A program made the position numbers and the translations under genes. The notes under the pieces are model-generated. The model was given only the letters and a program-made list of their open reading frames with translations. It made no database searches and was not told where the DNA came from. Of a stretch of DNA of 64,000 nt, positions 1-8,335 are shown piece after piece (positions within the stretch are counted from its first letter, which is position 1; the number at the start of each line of letters is the position of its first letter). This DNA is from Legionella anisa (GTDB lineage Bacteria > Pseudomonadota > Gammaproteobacteria > Legionellales > Legionellaceae): the NCBI RefSeq assembly GCF_001467525.1, contig NZ_LNXS01000021.1:40991-104990 (forward strand). Direction: 5' to 3'.

Positions 1-402
1 AATCAGCTCGGTAATTTTACTAATTTACATAATAACAAAGTGGAGCAAGCCGGGTTTGTCGTTTTGAAGTCTGCTGATATTCCTTCGATTTTGGTGGAAA
101 CAGGATTTATTTCAAATCCTATAGAGGAACGAAATCTAACGAACCCTGCTTATCAAGCTCGATTGAGCCAAGCAATTTTTCAAGGCATTAAAGGATACTT
201 CTGGGAAAATCCCCCGCACGGATCGCGCATTGAAGCAATGACAACCAGTAATATCCATTTGGTTCGCGCTGGAGAAACGTTACCTGCGATTGCTGCACGT
301 TATCATGTCTCCGTTGCGGCCTTACAAGCCATGAATCATTTGCGCGGCATTACTCGACTTAAGCCGGGGCAAAAATTGGTGATTCCTCAGGCATGGGCAT
401 AA
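1..402 (+). CDS. amiB: N-acetylmuramoyl-L-alanine amidase, AmiB type (3' part only)
   Basis: The gene enters from the left edge; the frame is open from base 1, so the true start lies outside. The amidase cleaves the amide bond between MurNAc and the stem peptide during cell separation in the periplasm. The visible part has the end of the Amidase_3 domain (VETGFISNP, with the conserved Glu), then from about base 240 a LysM peptidoglycan-binding domain (VRAGETLPAIAARYHVS to LKPGQKLVIP) up to the stop. AmiB with C-terminal LysM next to mutL and miaA is the usual gammaproteobacterial order (amiB-mutL-miaA). The last 10 bases overlap the mutL start, which suggests translational coupling. The choice of AmiB over AmiC rests on this context. 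Confidence 0.9.
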   Translation, partial: NQLGNFTNLHNNKVEQAGFVVLKSADIPSILVETGFISNPIEERNLTNPAYQARLSQAIFQGIKGYFWENPPHGSRIEAMTTSNIHLVRAGETLPAIAARYHVSVAALQAMNHLRGITRLKPGQKLVIPQAWA

Positions 403-2030
403 GAATTCAGCAATTACCACCGCTTATAGCAAATCAAATTGCTGCGGGGGAAGTAATCGAACGGCCTGCATCGGTAGTGAAAGAACTACTGGAAAATTCT
501 TTTGATGCAGGTGCAGATGCGATTACTATAGAAATAGGCTATGGGGGCCTAAATCAAATCAAGATCAGTGATAATGGAATGGGCATCGTAGCAGAAGATT
601 TGCCCTTGGCAATTGCTGCACATGCGACCAGCAAAATCACTACACTTAACGACTTATATGCAATTGATAGTATGGGCTTTCGTGGTGAAGCATTAGCCAG
701 TATTGCTTCTGTAGCCAAAGTCACGATTAGCTCTAAGCCTGAACAACAAGAAACGGCAATGATGCTGCGAGTACAAGGTACAGAAAGAGCGTTATCCCCT
801 TGTGCTCGCACTGTAGGAACGACAGTAGATGTTGTTGATTTATTTTTTAATGCACCGGTACGAAAACGATTTTTAAAAAGCGAAAAACTAGAATTTCAAG
901 CAATCGAAACAGTAGTGAAACGTTTTGCTTTAAGTGCTCCCGGGATTGCACTAACCCTAAAACATAATGGGAAACAGGTTTTATCTCTTCCTGCTGCAAC
1001 CAATGAACAAACTCGTTTAACACGTATGACCCGTATATTGGGTAGTGCTTTTGTTAAAGAATCAATTTCTCTTGATGTAGAGCATGGTGCAATGAAACTT
1101 TATGGATGGATAAGTAGTCCCAATTTTCAGCGTAGCCAGAATGATCGATTGTGGGTTTATATTAATCAGCGCATGGTAAAAGATAGGCTCATTCACCAGG
1201 CGCTAAAGCAGGCTTATGATGGTTTATTATATCCTGGTCGCTTTCCTGCCTGTGTTTTATACTTGACGATTAACCCTGCAGAGGTCGATGTGAACGTACA
1301 TCCTACCAAGCATGAGGTGCGCTTTCAGCAGCCTCGTTTGATTTTTGATTTTTTTGTGTCACAATTGACTGCTGCATTGAAGTCAAAAAATGAGTTCAAT
1401 GAAGAGATAACATATACATCATTCGAACAGGCGAGTCCTGCTCAAGCAATTTATGAGTCCTACCCTAAATTGGCTGCATCAAGCAAAAGTGTTTATAGTT
1501 TAGAGACTGAATTATCCTGGATCATTTTAAATAGCCGATACATTTTGGCGTTCATCCATCAACAACCTTATGTTGTTGATGTGGTGAGTCTGCATCAATA
1601 TAGATTGCAGGAGCAAATGCATCAATTGGTTTTGCCTTTGGCAAGTAGACCTTTATTGGTAGCGATGCGTTATTCCTTTCCCGAAAAATTGCGCGGTAGT
1701 TCTCTGGATCAGTGCCTCAAACAATTAGGAATGAGTCTCGAATGGTTAGGAGAAAATGAAGCAGTCATTCGTAGTATACCACTGTGTATGCCCCACTTAG
1801 ATTTGCGGTTATTCTTGGACTCTGTCGCTGCCTGTGATGTAGTGAATCAGAATACTTTGCTTGAATTAATGAATCGAGCGCAAATATTTGATCCCAGACT
1901 TTTAAATCTTGAGGAAAAAATGGAATTAAATGAGCTGTTACTTCGCCTATATAAAGAAGGAAATAAAAGCTTGGGGTTATTTAAAGGATTAACAATTGAA
2001 GATTGTAGAAACTTATTGACCTTTGAATAA
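393..2030 (+). CDS. mutL: DNA mismatch repair protein MutL
   Basis: MutL links MutS mismatch recognition to strand incision. The GHKL ATPase motifs are clear: ELLENSFDAGA (residues 31-41, with E34 and N35), DNGMGI (60-65) and GFRGEAL (95-101), followed by the transducer region (VDLFFNAPVRKRFL). A poorly conserved linker is near residues 335-375, and a C-terminal dimerisation domain follows. At 545 residues it is shorter than E. coli MutL (615). The position where endonuclease-type MutL proteins carry DQHAxHERxxYE reads VVSLHQYRLQEQM, so the metal-binding motif is degenerate, as in MutH-type gammaproteobacteria. The ATG at 393 overlaps the end of the upstream amidase gene. Confidence 0.97.
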   Translation: MGIRIQQLPPLIANQIAAGEVIERPASVVKELLENSFDAGADAITIEIGYGGLNQIKISDNGMGIVAEDLPLAIAAHATSKITTLNDLYAIDSMGFRGEALASIASVAKVTISSKPEQQETAMMLRVQGTERALSPCARTVGTTVDVVDLFFNAPVRKRFLKSEKLEFQAIETVVKRFALSAPGIALTLKHNGKQVLSLPAATNEQTRLTRMTRILGSAFVKESISLDVEHGAMKLYGWISSPNFQRSQNDRLWVYINQRMVKDRLIHQALKQAYDGLLYPGRFPACVLYLTINPAEVDVNVHPTKHEVRFQQPRLIFDFFVSQLTAALKSKNEFNEEITYTSFEQASPAQAIYESYPKLAASSKSVYSLETELSWIILNSRYILAFIHQQPYVVDVVSLHQYRLQEQMHQLVLPLASRPLLVAMRYSFPEKLRGSSLDQCLKQLGMSLEWLGENEAVIRSIPLCMPHLDLRLFLDSVAACDVVNQNTLLELMNRAQIFDPRLLNLEEKMELNELLLRLYKEGNKSLGLFKGLTIEDCRNLLTFE

Positions 2031-2175
2031 CCCCTAAATTTCTCGAAATATTTTTTATAAAAGCAAGAATAATACCCTAAGTTCTGAGGCCATTCCAAAA
2101 TAGCTTAAAGAGCATACGAAGCTACTTTAATAGAAAAATTGATACAGTTTATTCTTCATACATCCTAGTTCCCTG

Positions 2176-2181
2176 TATAAT
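2176..2181 (+). promoter_or_regulatory. Possible -10 box for miaA
   Basis: TATAAT lies 31 bases upstream of the miaA start in the 181-bp gap after mutL. A consensus -35 at the right spacing is not evident; TTGATA at 2139 is too far away. The gap suggests miaA has its own promoter rather than relying only on mutL transcription. Confidence 0.35.
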
Positions 2182-2211
2182 CGCTAAAAATAATTCATTT
2201 GATTGAGTTAA

Positions 2212-3150
2212 ATGGGTAAATTAGTTTTTTGTATCATGGGACCAACTGCCTCAGGAAAAACGGCTTTAGCTTGTGAATTAGTAGCACGATATCCTTTTGA
2301 AATTATTAGCGTTGATTCTGCAATGATTTATCGTGATATGAATATAGGAACTGCCAAGCCGACCCCTCATGAGCTGCACGTAGCGCCACATCACTTAATT
2401 GATATCAAGGATCCGATTGAGTCCTACTCCGCTGCTCAATTTTGTACCGACTCTTTATCTTTGAGTGATGCGATCATCAAAAAAGGCAAAATCCCTTTGC
2501 TTGTGGGGGGAACGATGATGTATTTTAACGCGTTACAAAAAGGCTTATCTGCTTTGCCTGAAGCGAATCCGGCGATACGTCAGCAATTGGAAGAGGAGGC
2601 CGCATTATTGGGTTGGCCCGTTCTTCATCAAAAATTGGTACAGATTGATCCCGAATCTGCTGCACGAATTCATGCTCATGATGCACAACGAATTCAACGT
2701 GCATTAGAAGTATATTATGCGACTGGCAAAACCCTGTCTGTGTTTCTTGATCAACATAAGGAAAAGCCAGATTATCATTTTGTGAATTTTATTCTCTTTC
2801 CCGAACAACGAGCGTGGTTGCATGAACGCATTGCACAACGTTTTGATCATATGTTAGCCGAAGGTTTTCTTGACGAAGTAAAACAATTGCAACAAAAATG
2901 GCATTTAACCATAAACTTGCCTTCCATGCGCTGTGTGGGGTATAGGCAAGCTCTTGAATATCTTCAAGGTGATTATGATTATTCTCTAATGCGTGACAAA
3001 GGGATTGCGGCTACCCGGCAATTGGCGAAACGTCAATTAACTTGGCTCAGGCATTGGGGAGAGGCTTTTTATTATGATCCACAAAATAGCGCTTTTCGCG
3101 ATGAGATTATAGCGAAAATTGAGGAAATATTAGATAATCCTATTAAATAA
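2212..3150 (+). CDS. miaA: tRNA dimethylallyltransferase MiaA
   Basis: MiaA transfers dimethylallyl from DMAPP to N6 of A37 in tRNAs that read codons starting with U. The P-loop is GPTASGKT (residues 10-17). The DSAMIYRDMNIGTAKP segment is the conserved substrate-binding signature. MRCVGYRQALEYLQG and QLAKRQLTWLR near the C-terminus are also typical. The length of 312 residues is normal. In many gammaproteobacteria hfq follows miaA; here a zinc-finger gene follows 16 bases later instead. Confidence 0.97.
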   Translation: MGKLVFCIMGPTASGKTALACELVARYPFEIISVDSAMIYRDMNIGTAKPTPHELHVAPHHLIDIKDPIESYSAAQFCTDSLSLSDAIIKKGKIPLLVGGTMMYFNALQKGLSALPEANPAIRQQLEEEAALLGWPVLHQKLVQIDPESAARIHAHDAQRIQRALEVYYATGKTLSVFLDQHKEKPDYHFVNFILFPEQRAWLHERIAQRFDHMLAEGFLDEVKQLQQKWHLTINLPSMRCVGYRQALEYLQGDYDYSLMRDKGIAATRQLAKRQLTWLRHWGEAFYYDPQNSAFRDEIIAKIEEILDNPIK

Positions 3151-3166
3151 GATTTAAAGGAACATC

Positions 3167-3364
3167 ATGTCAAAAGCCAAAAAAAAAGAACCAGCGAGTA
3201 CAAAAAAAAATTATGTGGTACACCCTAATGAATTACCTCTGAGCTGTCCAACAAAAGATATGGTGTTATGGAATGCTCATCCTAAGGTTTATTTACCGAT
3301 TGAAAAAACCGGAGTAGAAGTGTGTCCTTATTGTGGTTCACGCTTTGTTTTACAGAATGATTAA
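3167..3364 (+). CDS. Small CHCC-type zinc-finger protein
   Basis: This 65-residue protein matches the zf-CHCC family (bacterial relatives of the mitochondrial NDUFS6 C-terminus). The ligand pattern is C27-x10-H38-x14-C53-x2-C56, followed by GSRFVL. The N-terminus is Lys-rich and probably disordered. A ribosome binding site (AAAGGA) precedes the ATG. It overlaps the next gene by 8 bases, so the two are likely co-translated. No function is established for the bacterial family; it is commonly found beside housekeeping genes. Confidence 0.9.
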   Translation: MSKAKKKEPASTKKNYVVHPNELPLSCPTKDMVLWNAHPKVYLPIEKTGVEVCPYCGSRFVLQND

Positions 3365-4388
3365 ATCCATTTGTATTGTACGCTTATCTGCATTAGGTGA
3401 TGTTCTAATGGCTGTTCCGCTCATTAGAACCTTACAAGCCAATCTACCGCAAGCCAAATTGACTTGGATTATTTCCAGGCCTGCTTTTGATTTGGTAGAA
3501 GGCATGGATGGAGTAGAGTTCATTTTAATTGATAAACCGCACGGTCTTATGGACTACTGGCGCTTTAAAAAGCAAATGAAAGGACGTGTCTTTGATGTGT
3601 TATTGGCGCCGCAAGCAAGTCTCAGAACGAATTTTCTTTATCCCCTGATCAAAGCAAAAAGAAAAATAGGGTACGATGAGCATCGAGCAAATGATGCACA
3701 TGGCTTATTTGTCAATGAGCGAATTACTCCAGGCTTAGAGCATACCTTGGATGGTTTTTTGAAGTTTGCTCAGGCTTTAGGTATAAAGGAGCGTGTTATT
3801 CGCTGGGATTTACCCATTTCTTCCGCAGATTATGAATGGGCAGAGCAACAGCTACCCAAGCAAGGTCCCATTTTGGTAGTGAATCCCGCGGCAAGTAAAC
3901 CTGAGCGTAGTTGGCCCGTTGCCCGTTATATTGACGTCTTGCAAAAAGCACAAAAACAATGGAAGGTACAGGTAATCATTACGGGGGGGCCGATTGATTT
4001 TGATAAACAGTTGGCAGAACAGATTACGCAAGCGATTCCTGCTGCAATTAATCTCGTCGGTAAAACCAAACCCAAACAATTATTGGCACTTATCAGCAAA
4101 GCAACAGTAGTTCTTTGCCCTGATACGGGTCCTTCACATATGTCTACGGCGGTAAACACCCCAGTTGTTGCCTTACATGCGGTGACTAACCCGCTTATTT
4201 CTGGCCCTTATCTTTTTCAACATTTGGTTGTAAATCATTATCCTGAAGCCGCAGAAAAAATTCTTGGCAGCAAGTGTATTGAAGAGGTTTGGGGACAGCA
4301 TGTGCATGGTGAAGAACCTATGCAATTAATTTCTGTCGATGAGGTAATGGAGAAGCTATCCATTATTTTAGAGGGTACAACTCAATAA
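3357..4388 (+). CDS. Glycosyltransferase family 9 protein (heptosyltransferase-like)
   Basis: This 343-residue protein has the GT9 fold: an N-terminal Rossmann half starting IVRLSALGDVLMAVPL and a C-terminal half with the nucleotide-sugar signature CPDTGPSHMSTAVNTPV. GT9 enzymes add heptose or related sugars to the lipid A-core region on the cytoplasmic face of the inner membrane. I chose the ATG at 3357 rather than 3333, because only from 3357 does the protein begin with the canonical beta-strand and it then overlaps the upstream stop by just 8 bases. The donor and acceptor cannot be told from sequence alone; no other LPS core gene is adjacent. Confidence 0.85.
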   Translation: MIKSICIVRLSALGDVLMAVPLIRTLQANLPQAKLTWIISRPAFDLVEGMDGVEFILIDKPHGLMDYWRFKKQMKGRVFDVLLAPQASLRTNFLYPLIKAKRKIGYDEHRANDAHGLFVNERITPGLEHTLDGFLKFAQALGIKERVIRWDLPISSADYEWAEQQLPKQGPILVVNPAASKPERSWPVARYIDVLQKAQKQWKVQVIITGGPIDFDKQLAEQITQAIPAAINLVGKTKPKQLLALISKATVVLCPDTGPSHMSTAVNTPVVALHAVTNPLISGPYLFQHLVVNHYPEAAEKILGSKCIEEVWGQHVHGEEPMQLISVDEVMEKLSIILEGTTQ

Positions 4389-4430
4389 ATTCATAGAGTT
4401 ATAATATGTGTAGCCTGGCTGGGCGAGTCG

Positions 4431-4498
4431 GTTGGGTCGTTCGCCCCAACAAATTCACAATATCTCAGTTTAAATTGTTGGGTCAAAAATGACCCAAC
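4431..4498. repeat. Interspersed hairpin repeat, GTTGGGTC family, copy 1
   Basis: A hairpin GTTGGGTCG/TCGCCCCAAC at 4431-4450 is followed by a second inverted arm pair, TTGGGTC/GACCCAA, ending at 4498. The first 20 bases reappear almost exactly at 59121-59140. It separates convergent genes (GT9 on plus, the Cys-rich gene on minus) and may act as a terminator. A fragment like the CCTGGG family lies just before it at about 4410. Confidence 0.7.
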
Positions 4499-4526
4499 CT
4501 ACTATATCATTATGGGATAAATGATA

Positions 4527-4904
4527 TTAATGACACGATTTGGGTTGTCCCGTCTTATCACAGATAGGCGTATGGTTTTCAATACAAAATTGATGGGTCG
4601 TTATCTTGCAAGGGGGTCTAGGTTCACTCTGAAATATCGTTGCAAGACATTCCCCTTGATTTTTAAAGATTAAGCCTGGGTCACAATGTGTTGTTTGTGA
4701 TAAAGGGGTGCACGTCAATTTATCGAAATCCAAGCAATAGGGACTACTGGCTTCCCAGTCATTATAGGGAATGCACGCGCAGTATTGATAAATATCTGGA
4801 TAGCAACCATCTTCGTCGGGACCGCAGAGAAAATAACGATCACTGCAATAACTGGGGGTAATCATCATGAAATACAGCAGCATGAAAAGCTTGATTTTTT
4901 CCAT
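4527..4904 (-). CDS. Cysteine-rich secreted protein of unknown function
   Basis: I do not recognise this 125-residue protein. It has a clear signal peptide (residues 1 to about 20, basic start then a hydrophobic run rich in Leu and Met). The mature part has twelve cysteines (27, 34, 42, 44, 57, 65, 74, 86, 99, 107, 115, 124), an even number spaced through the chain, which suggests a disulfide-rich extracellular or periplasmic fold. It is rich in Pro, Asp and Tyr. It stands alone between two interspersed repeats. It could be a secreted virulence factor or an inhibitor-like domain; nothing in the sequence decides. Confidence 0.7.
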   Translation of the reverse strand: MEKIKLFMLLYFMMITPSYCSDRYFLCGPDEDGCYPDIYQYCACIPYNDWEASSPYCLDFDKLTCTPLSQTTHCDPGLIFKNQGECLATIFQSEPRPPCKITTHQFCIENHTPICDKTGQPKSCH

Positions 4905-5011
4905 TGTTATTATTCCTTTCTAGTTAGACTCTATTTTTCCATGTAGAAATGTGGTTTATCAAACCGCACAGCATTGTAGACTATTGGTGCTTCGAAAAAC
5001 AAATTGACTTT

Positions 5012-5072
5012 TGTAGCCTGGGTGCAGCGAAGCGAAACCCGGGAAGTGTGGCCAAAATAAACCCAGGCTACA
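5012..5072. repeat. Interspersed hairpin repeat, CCTGGG family, copy 1
   Basis: TGTAGCCTGGGT (5012-5023) and its exact reverse complement (5061-5072) flank a core containing GCAGCGAAGCGAAACCCGGG. The right inner arm is missing compared with the other copies at 19304, 26160 and 32402, so this copy looks internally deleted. It lies just past the 3' end of the P-type ATPase gene. Confidence 0.85.
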
Positions 5073-5094
5073 TTACTGCACTAACTCTGCTTTG

Positions 5095-8010
5095 TTAATG
5101 AGAGTTTGAACAATTCGTCCCATCCAAAATCGGTTCATTTTCCGGTCGTGGCTTTTCCTTACTTTTATATGTTCTGTCGAGGAAGAAATCAATCGTTTTT
5201 TCCTTGGCTGCTGTATCAATTGGCTCAAGTTTACCAAGATCTAGGGAAGTGCTGCTTGGGCGGTGTTCACTTGCATCTTGGGTACATGGTCCAGATAATA
5301 AAGAAGTGGATAGAATACCAAGGAACACTCCAATCAGGCTAAGCGCCGATAAAGTACATGCGCTACTAAATCCTATAGCCGTTCCAGCTGTAAAGGCTAT
5401 AAGCGGTAAGGCTAATCCTCCTGTTGCAATGGTTGCTACCAAAACGCTGCTGATGAGCAGGGTGCTTGCTGTCAATAATAAGCCAATTGAAAGATTGGAG
5501 CTTAATAGTTTTTTAGGCCATGCAATCTCTTTATCTAAAGCGGAGTCAATATTAAGTTGAGTTCGATAAGAATTAAATAAAACAAAAAGTGTTGTCGATA
5601 GCATAATAGCCATCGGGATTAATGGAGAAACAGCAACCCCCGCTATAGAAAAACTAATGATAAAAGCAAGAAAAGCAAGGGTACTATAAATAAGTATTCC
5701 TTTGTTTTGAGTTATATTTTGCTGCAAGGAGCGATTTAATTTATTGTGCACAAATAGATAGTCTAATGAACCATTTAAAGTAATATCAGTAAAAAATGAT
5801 GACTTGTCATTAGAGTCCATTGCACAGCTAACGCCTCCTTTTTCAGAGACAATCCGACAACAAGGGGCATCATTTAGGCCATCCCCTACAAACCACACTC
5901 CTTTAGGATTGGCTCCTTTTTCTTCCATTTTTTCTTTTAAAAAAGTCTCTTTATCTTTTGGCGTTTGCCCTGCATGAATATCTTCTTCGTTAAAAATAGG
6001 GACCATTTGGTTATTAATAAAAATAGGACCCATATGTTTATTAAAGCCTTTGGCTGATGAAAGGTTATCTCCGGTTAACATGATAATCTTTTTCCCCTCT
6101 CTTCTTAACCGGGTGAGTGCCTCGATGACCCCTTTTCTTACTTCATGTTTCACATAGATAACCCCTTTATAGATTCCATCTTCTGCAACACAGACTGCTG
6201 AAAAGCCTTGCTCGATTTTTGTTTTTTTAGGTTCAGGGAGAGTAATACCACGATCCCTTAAGTAGTCAACGCTTCCAATCTGGATTATTCGTTCTTGCAC
6301 TCGCGCTGAGAGTCCTCGATTTTTAGGGTCCATCGTGCACTCGTTTATTTCATCAAAACGAGGTTCATTATTATTAATAGCAACCTTATAGTATTTTTGA
6401 ATTGCCTTAGCGAGAGGGTGCCCTCTACCATAAGCTTTTTCCAGTAAATAGATTCTTTGCCATAATGACGAATTGATAGGAATGTCAGAAGATTCAACAA
6501 TGGAATTTCCTGTCGTTAATGTTCCTGTTTTATCAAAAACTACAGTATGGATTTCGTCCGATTGCGGTGCAATTAAACTGTCATCACGTAATTGGATGCC
6601 TTTATTATTACGATGATGGATGCTGATGAGCTGTGGTAATTGATGAGCAATAGCAATAGTGCAAGGACATACAGAAAACAAAATGCCAATGATGTTTTGC
6701 ATTACTAAAGGAATAGTCGCTATTCCTAATCCAATAGGGGTAAAAATAGCTGCCAAAAAACCAAGGATAACAAGTGCTGTGTACAGATAAGCAAATTTGG
6801 GGATTTCTTCTTTGGGAGTCGCTGATTCTTTAGCTCGATTTGAGCGAAAGAGAAGAGTATTAACTGTGCTGTTGTATGAGTTTTTCTCAGCATAAACAGT
6901 AACTTTTTTTCCAAGATTAATAGCACCCGAAGGAATATGCTGCCATAATTGTTTTGTTTGGTGCGGTTCACCCGTCAAAAGAGATGCATCAATTACTGTG
7001 TTGCCTTGAATTAAAATACAATCCACTGGAAAGCACTCGCCGGCGTTCACTTCAATGAGCATTCCTTCTCTTAAAAGATTTCTTTTTTCTTCACTTATTT
7101 CTTTGCTATTTAATAATTCTTGGATGAATAATAGGTGTTCTTCTTTATTCAGTTGTGAATCAATTTCTGAAGAGTTTTGTTTCTGCGATGAAAGTAATTG
7201 GTTAATTTTTTTTGATAAGAGTTCTAGTTCAGGTTGAGTTAGTTCATAACAGCGGTACGTTTCTGACATTTGAGGAAATAATGTTTTAATTCCTTTCAAT
7301 TGAATTTTCTTGGATTTTTCAATAACAAGACGCTTAACCTCATCCATTCCATTGATGCAAGCAATCAACATGGTTGGCATCATAAAGTTCATAAAAATCA
7401 TAGAAAAATTACTTGCTAAAGGCATGCTAATGGCATGAAAAAGAGTATGAGCCATAGATAAAAACCAGCCTAGGCTAATGGTCGTTGCCATATTTGTAAA
7501 ATTTTTGGCGCGGAAGTTACGAAAAAAAGCAAATAAATACTCTCGAGCGGTAAATGCAGTTGAAAAAAAAGTAAGCGCGGTTAAGCCAATGGTTAAAATT
7601 ATTGATGGAGGAAATGTAAGTGTTAAAGCAAGTACAGCTCCCATGCACATTAGGTTAACAAATATGTTAATCCAATTTTTTTTGTCGTTGGGTTTATTCT
7701 CTTTCTCTTTTTGATCGTCGACGATCTCAAAAATAATTTCTTCTTTAATTTTGGCAAAGAGAATGGAATTAAAGTTTTTTATAGGAATAAAATTATTTTT
7801 TTCAGTTTCAATAGAAATAGTGAATTGATGAATGCCTAAACCACTGGGCTCAGCATCTACGATAAGTCGTGCATCTGCAGGAAGAATCTCTTTCTTTTTA
7901 CAATCATCGATACACGCATGCAGGAGGCCTTGTATTGTATTACCACAACCATTAAAGCACATGATGCCAGAGACTAAGAACGATTTTTGAAAGATAATAG
8001 TTTTTGACAT
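5095..8010 (-). CDS. P1B-type heavy-metal-transporting ATPase with C-terminal membrane extension
   Basis: All P-type ATPase signatures are present: the phosphorylation site DKTGTLT with D493, the actuator loop LLTGEP, MLTGDN, GDGLNDAP and the P1B-specific GHPLA motif. The transmembrane metal site is C448-P-C450, pointing to Cu(I)- or Ag(I)-like export from the cytoplasm. The N-terminus has a ferredoxin-like metal-binding segment with C18 and C22 in an atypical CxxxC arrangement. At 971 residues it is long: after the normal last helices (ending near FVLFNSYRTQ) about 150 further residues add roughly three hydrophobic segments. Residues 110-160 hold the first helices. No chaperone or metal regulator gene is adjacent, so the metal is uncertain. 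Confidence 0.9.
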   Translation of the reverse strand: MSKTIIFQKSFLVSGIMCFNGCGNTIQGLLHACIDDCKKKEILPADARLIVDAEPSGLGIHQFTISIETEKNNFIPIKNFNSILFAKIKEEIIFEIVDDQKEKENKPNDKKNWINIFVNLMCMGAVLALTLTFPPSIILTIGLTALTFFSTAFTAREYLFAFFRNFRAKNFTNMATTISLGWFLSMAHTLFHAISMPLASNFSMIFMNFMMPTMLIACINGMDEVKRLVIEKSKKIQLKGIKTLFPQMSETYRCYELTQPELELLSKKINQLLSSQKQNSSEIDSQLNKEEHLLFIQELLNSKEISEEKRNLLREGMLIEVNAGECFPVDCILIQGNTVIDASLLTGEPHQTKQLWQHIPSGAINLGKKVTVYAEKNSYNSTVNTLLFRSNRAKESATPKEEIPKFAYLYTALVILGFLAAIFTPIGLGIATIPLVMQNIIGILFSVCPCTIAIAHQLPQLISIHHRNNKGIQLRDDSLIAPQSDEIHTVVFDKTGTLTTGNSIVESSDIPINSSLWQRIYLLEKAYGRGHPLAKAIQKYYKVAINNNEPRFDEINECTMDPKNRGLSARVQERIIQIGSVDYLRDRGITLPEPKKTKIEQGFSAVCVAEDGIYKGVIYVKHEVRKGVIEALTRLRREGKKIIMLTGDNLSSAKGFNKHMGPIFINNQMVPIFNEEDIHAGQTPKDKETFLKEKMEEKGANPKGVWFVGDGLNDAPCCRIVSEKGGVSCAMDSNDKSSFFTDITLNGSLDYLFVHNKLNRSLQQNITQNKGILIYSTLAFLAFIISFSIAGVAVSPLIPMAIMLSTTLFVLFNSYRTQLNIDSALDKEIAWPKKLLSSNLSIGLLLTASTLLISSVLVATIATGGLALPLIAFTAGTAIGFSSACTLSALSLIGVFLGILSTSLLSGPCTQDASEHRPSSTSLDLGKLEPIDTAAKEKTIDFFLDRTYKSKEKPRPENEPILDGTNCSNSH

Positions 8011-8021
8011 AGGAAAATGAG

Positions 8022-8034
8022 CGCATTAAATGCG
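8022..8034. promoter_or_regulatory. Palindrome upstream of the P-type ATPase gene (possible operator)
   Basis: CGCATT-A-AATGCG is a perfect 13-base dyad, 12 bases upstream of the ATPase start codon on the minus strand. It could be a repressor site or a leader hairpin near the ribosome binding site. The rest of the 325-bp gap 8011-8335 is AT-rich, holds no gene I can support, and must carry the ATPase promoter. Confidence 0.35.
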
Positions 8035-8293
8035 TCAATTTAAATTACTTTGATCCAAATGTCATCAACTATTTAACTGATTATTTAACGAAATTACCCA
8101 ACTCACAACCTTACTTAATACTCTTTATCCGTTATCAATAAGATATACTAAACTAAGACCTTTTTATGCGTGAAATCATATACACCATTTTATAAAATGT
8201 GTTAGGAATTTTTTATAAAAATTTTAGTTTAAGTGCAATCCATCACTGAAAATGTTCATGATAGAGTGATGCTTTTTAAACTGAGTTTTTGAA

Positions 8294-8324
8294 ACGGGGT
8301 GAAAAGAGATTTCTTTCACCCCGT
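8294..8324 (-). terminator. Hairpin after icmX, probable terminator
   Basis: ACGGGGTGAAA and its exact reverse complement form an 11-bp stem with a 9-base loop, starting 12 bases beyond the icmX stop codon. The T run after the stem on the minus strand is weak, so this may be an imperfect or processed terminator. Confidence 0.55.
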
Positions 8325-8335
8325 ACTTTTTAGAG

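Noticed and set aside
2139..2144. TTGATA as the -35 for miaA
   Set aside because: It is 31 bases from the TATAAT box, too far to work with it.
5204..5560. 118-residue open frame on the plus strand
   Set aside because: It lies antisense within the 3' end of the P-type ATPase gene, has no plausible start site and no recognisable domain.
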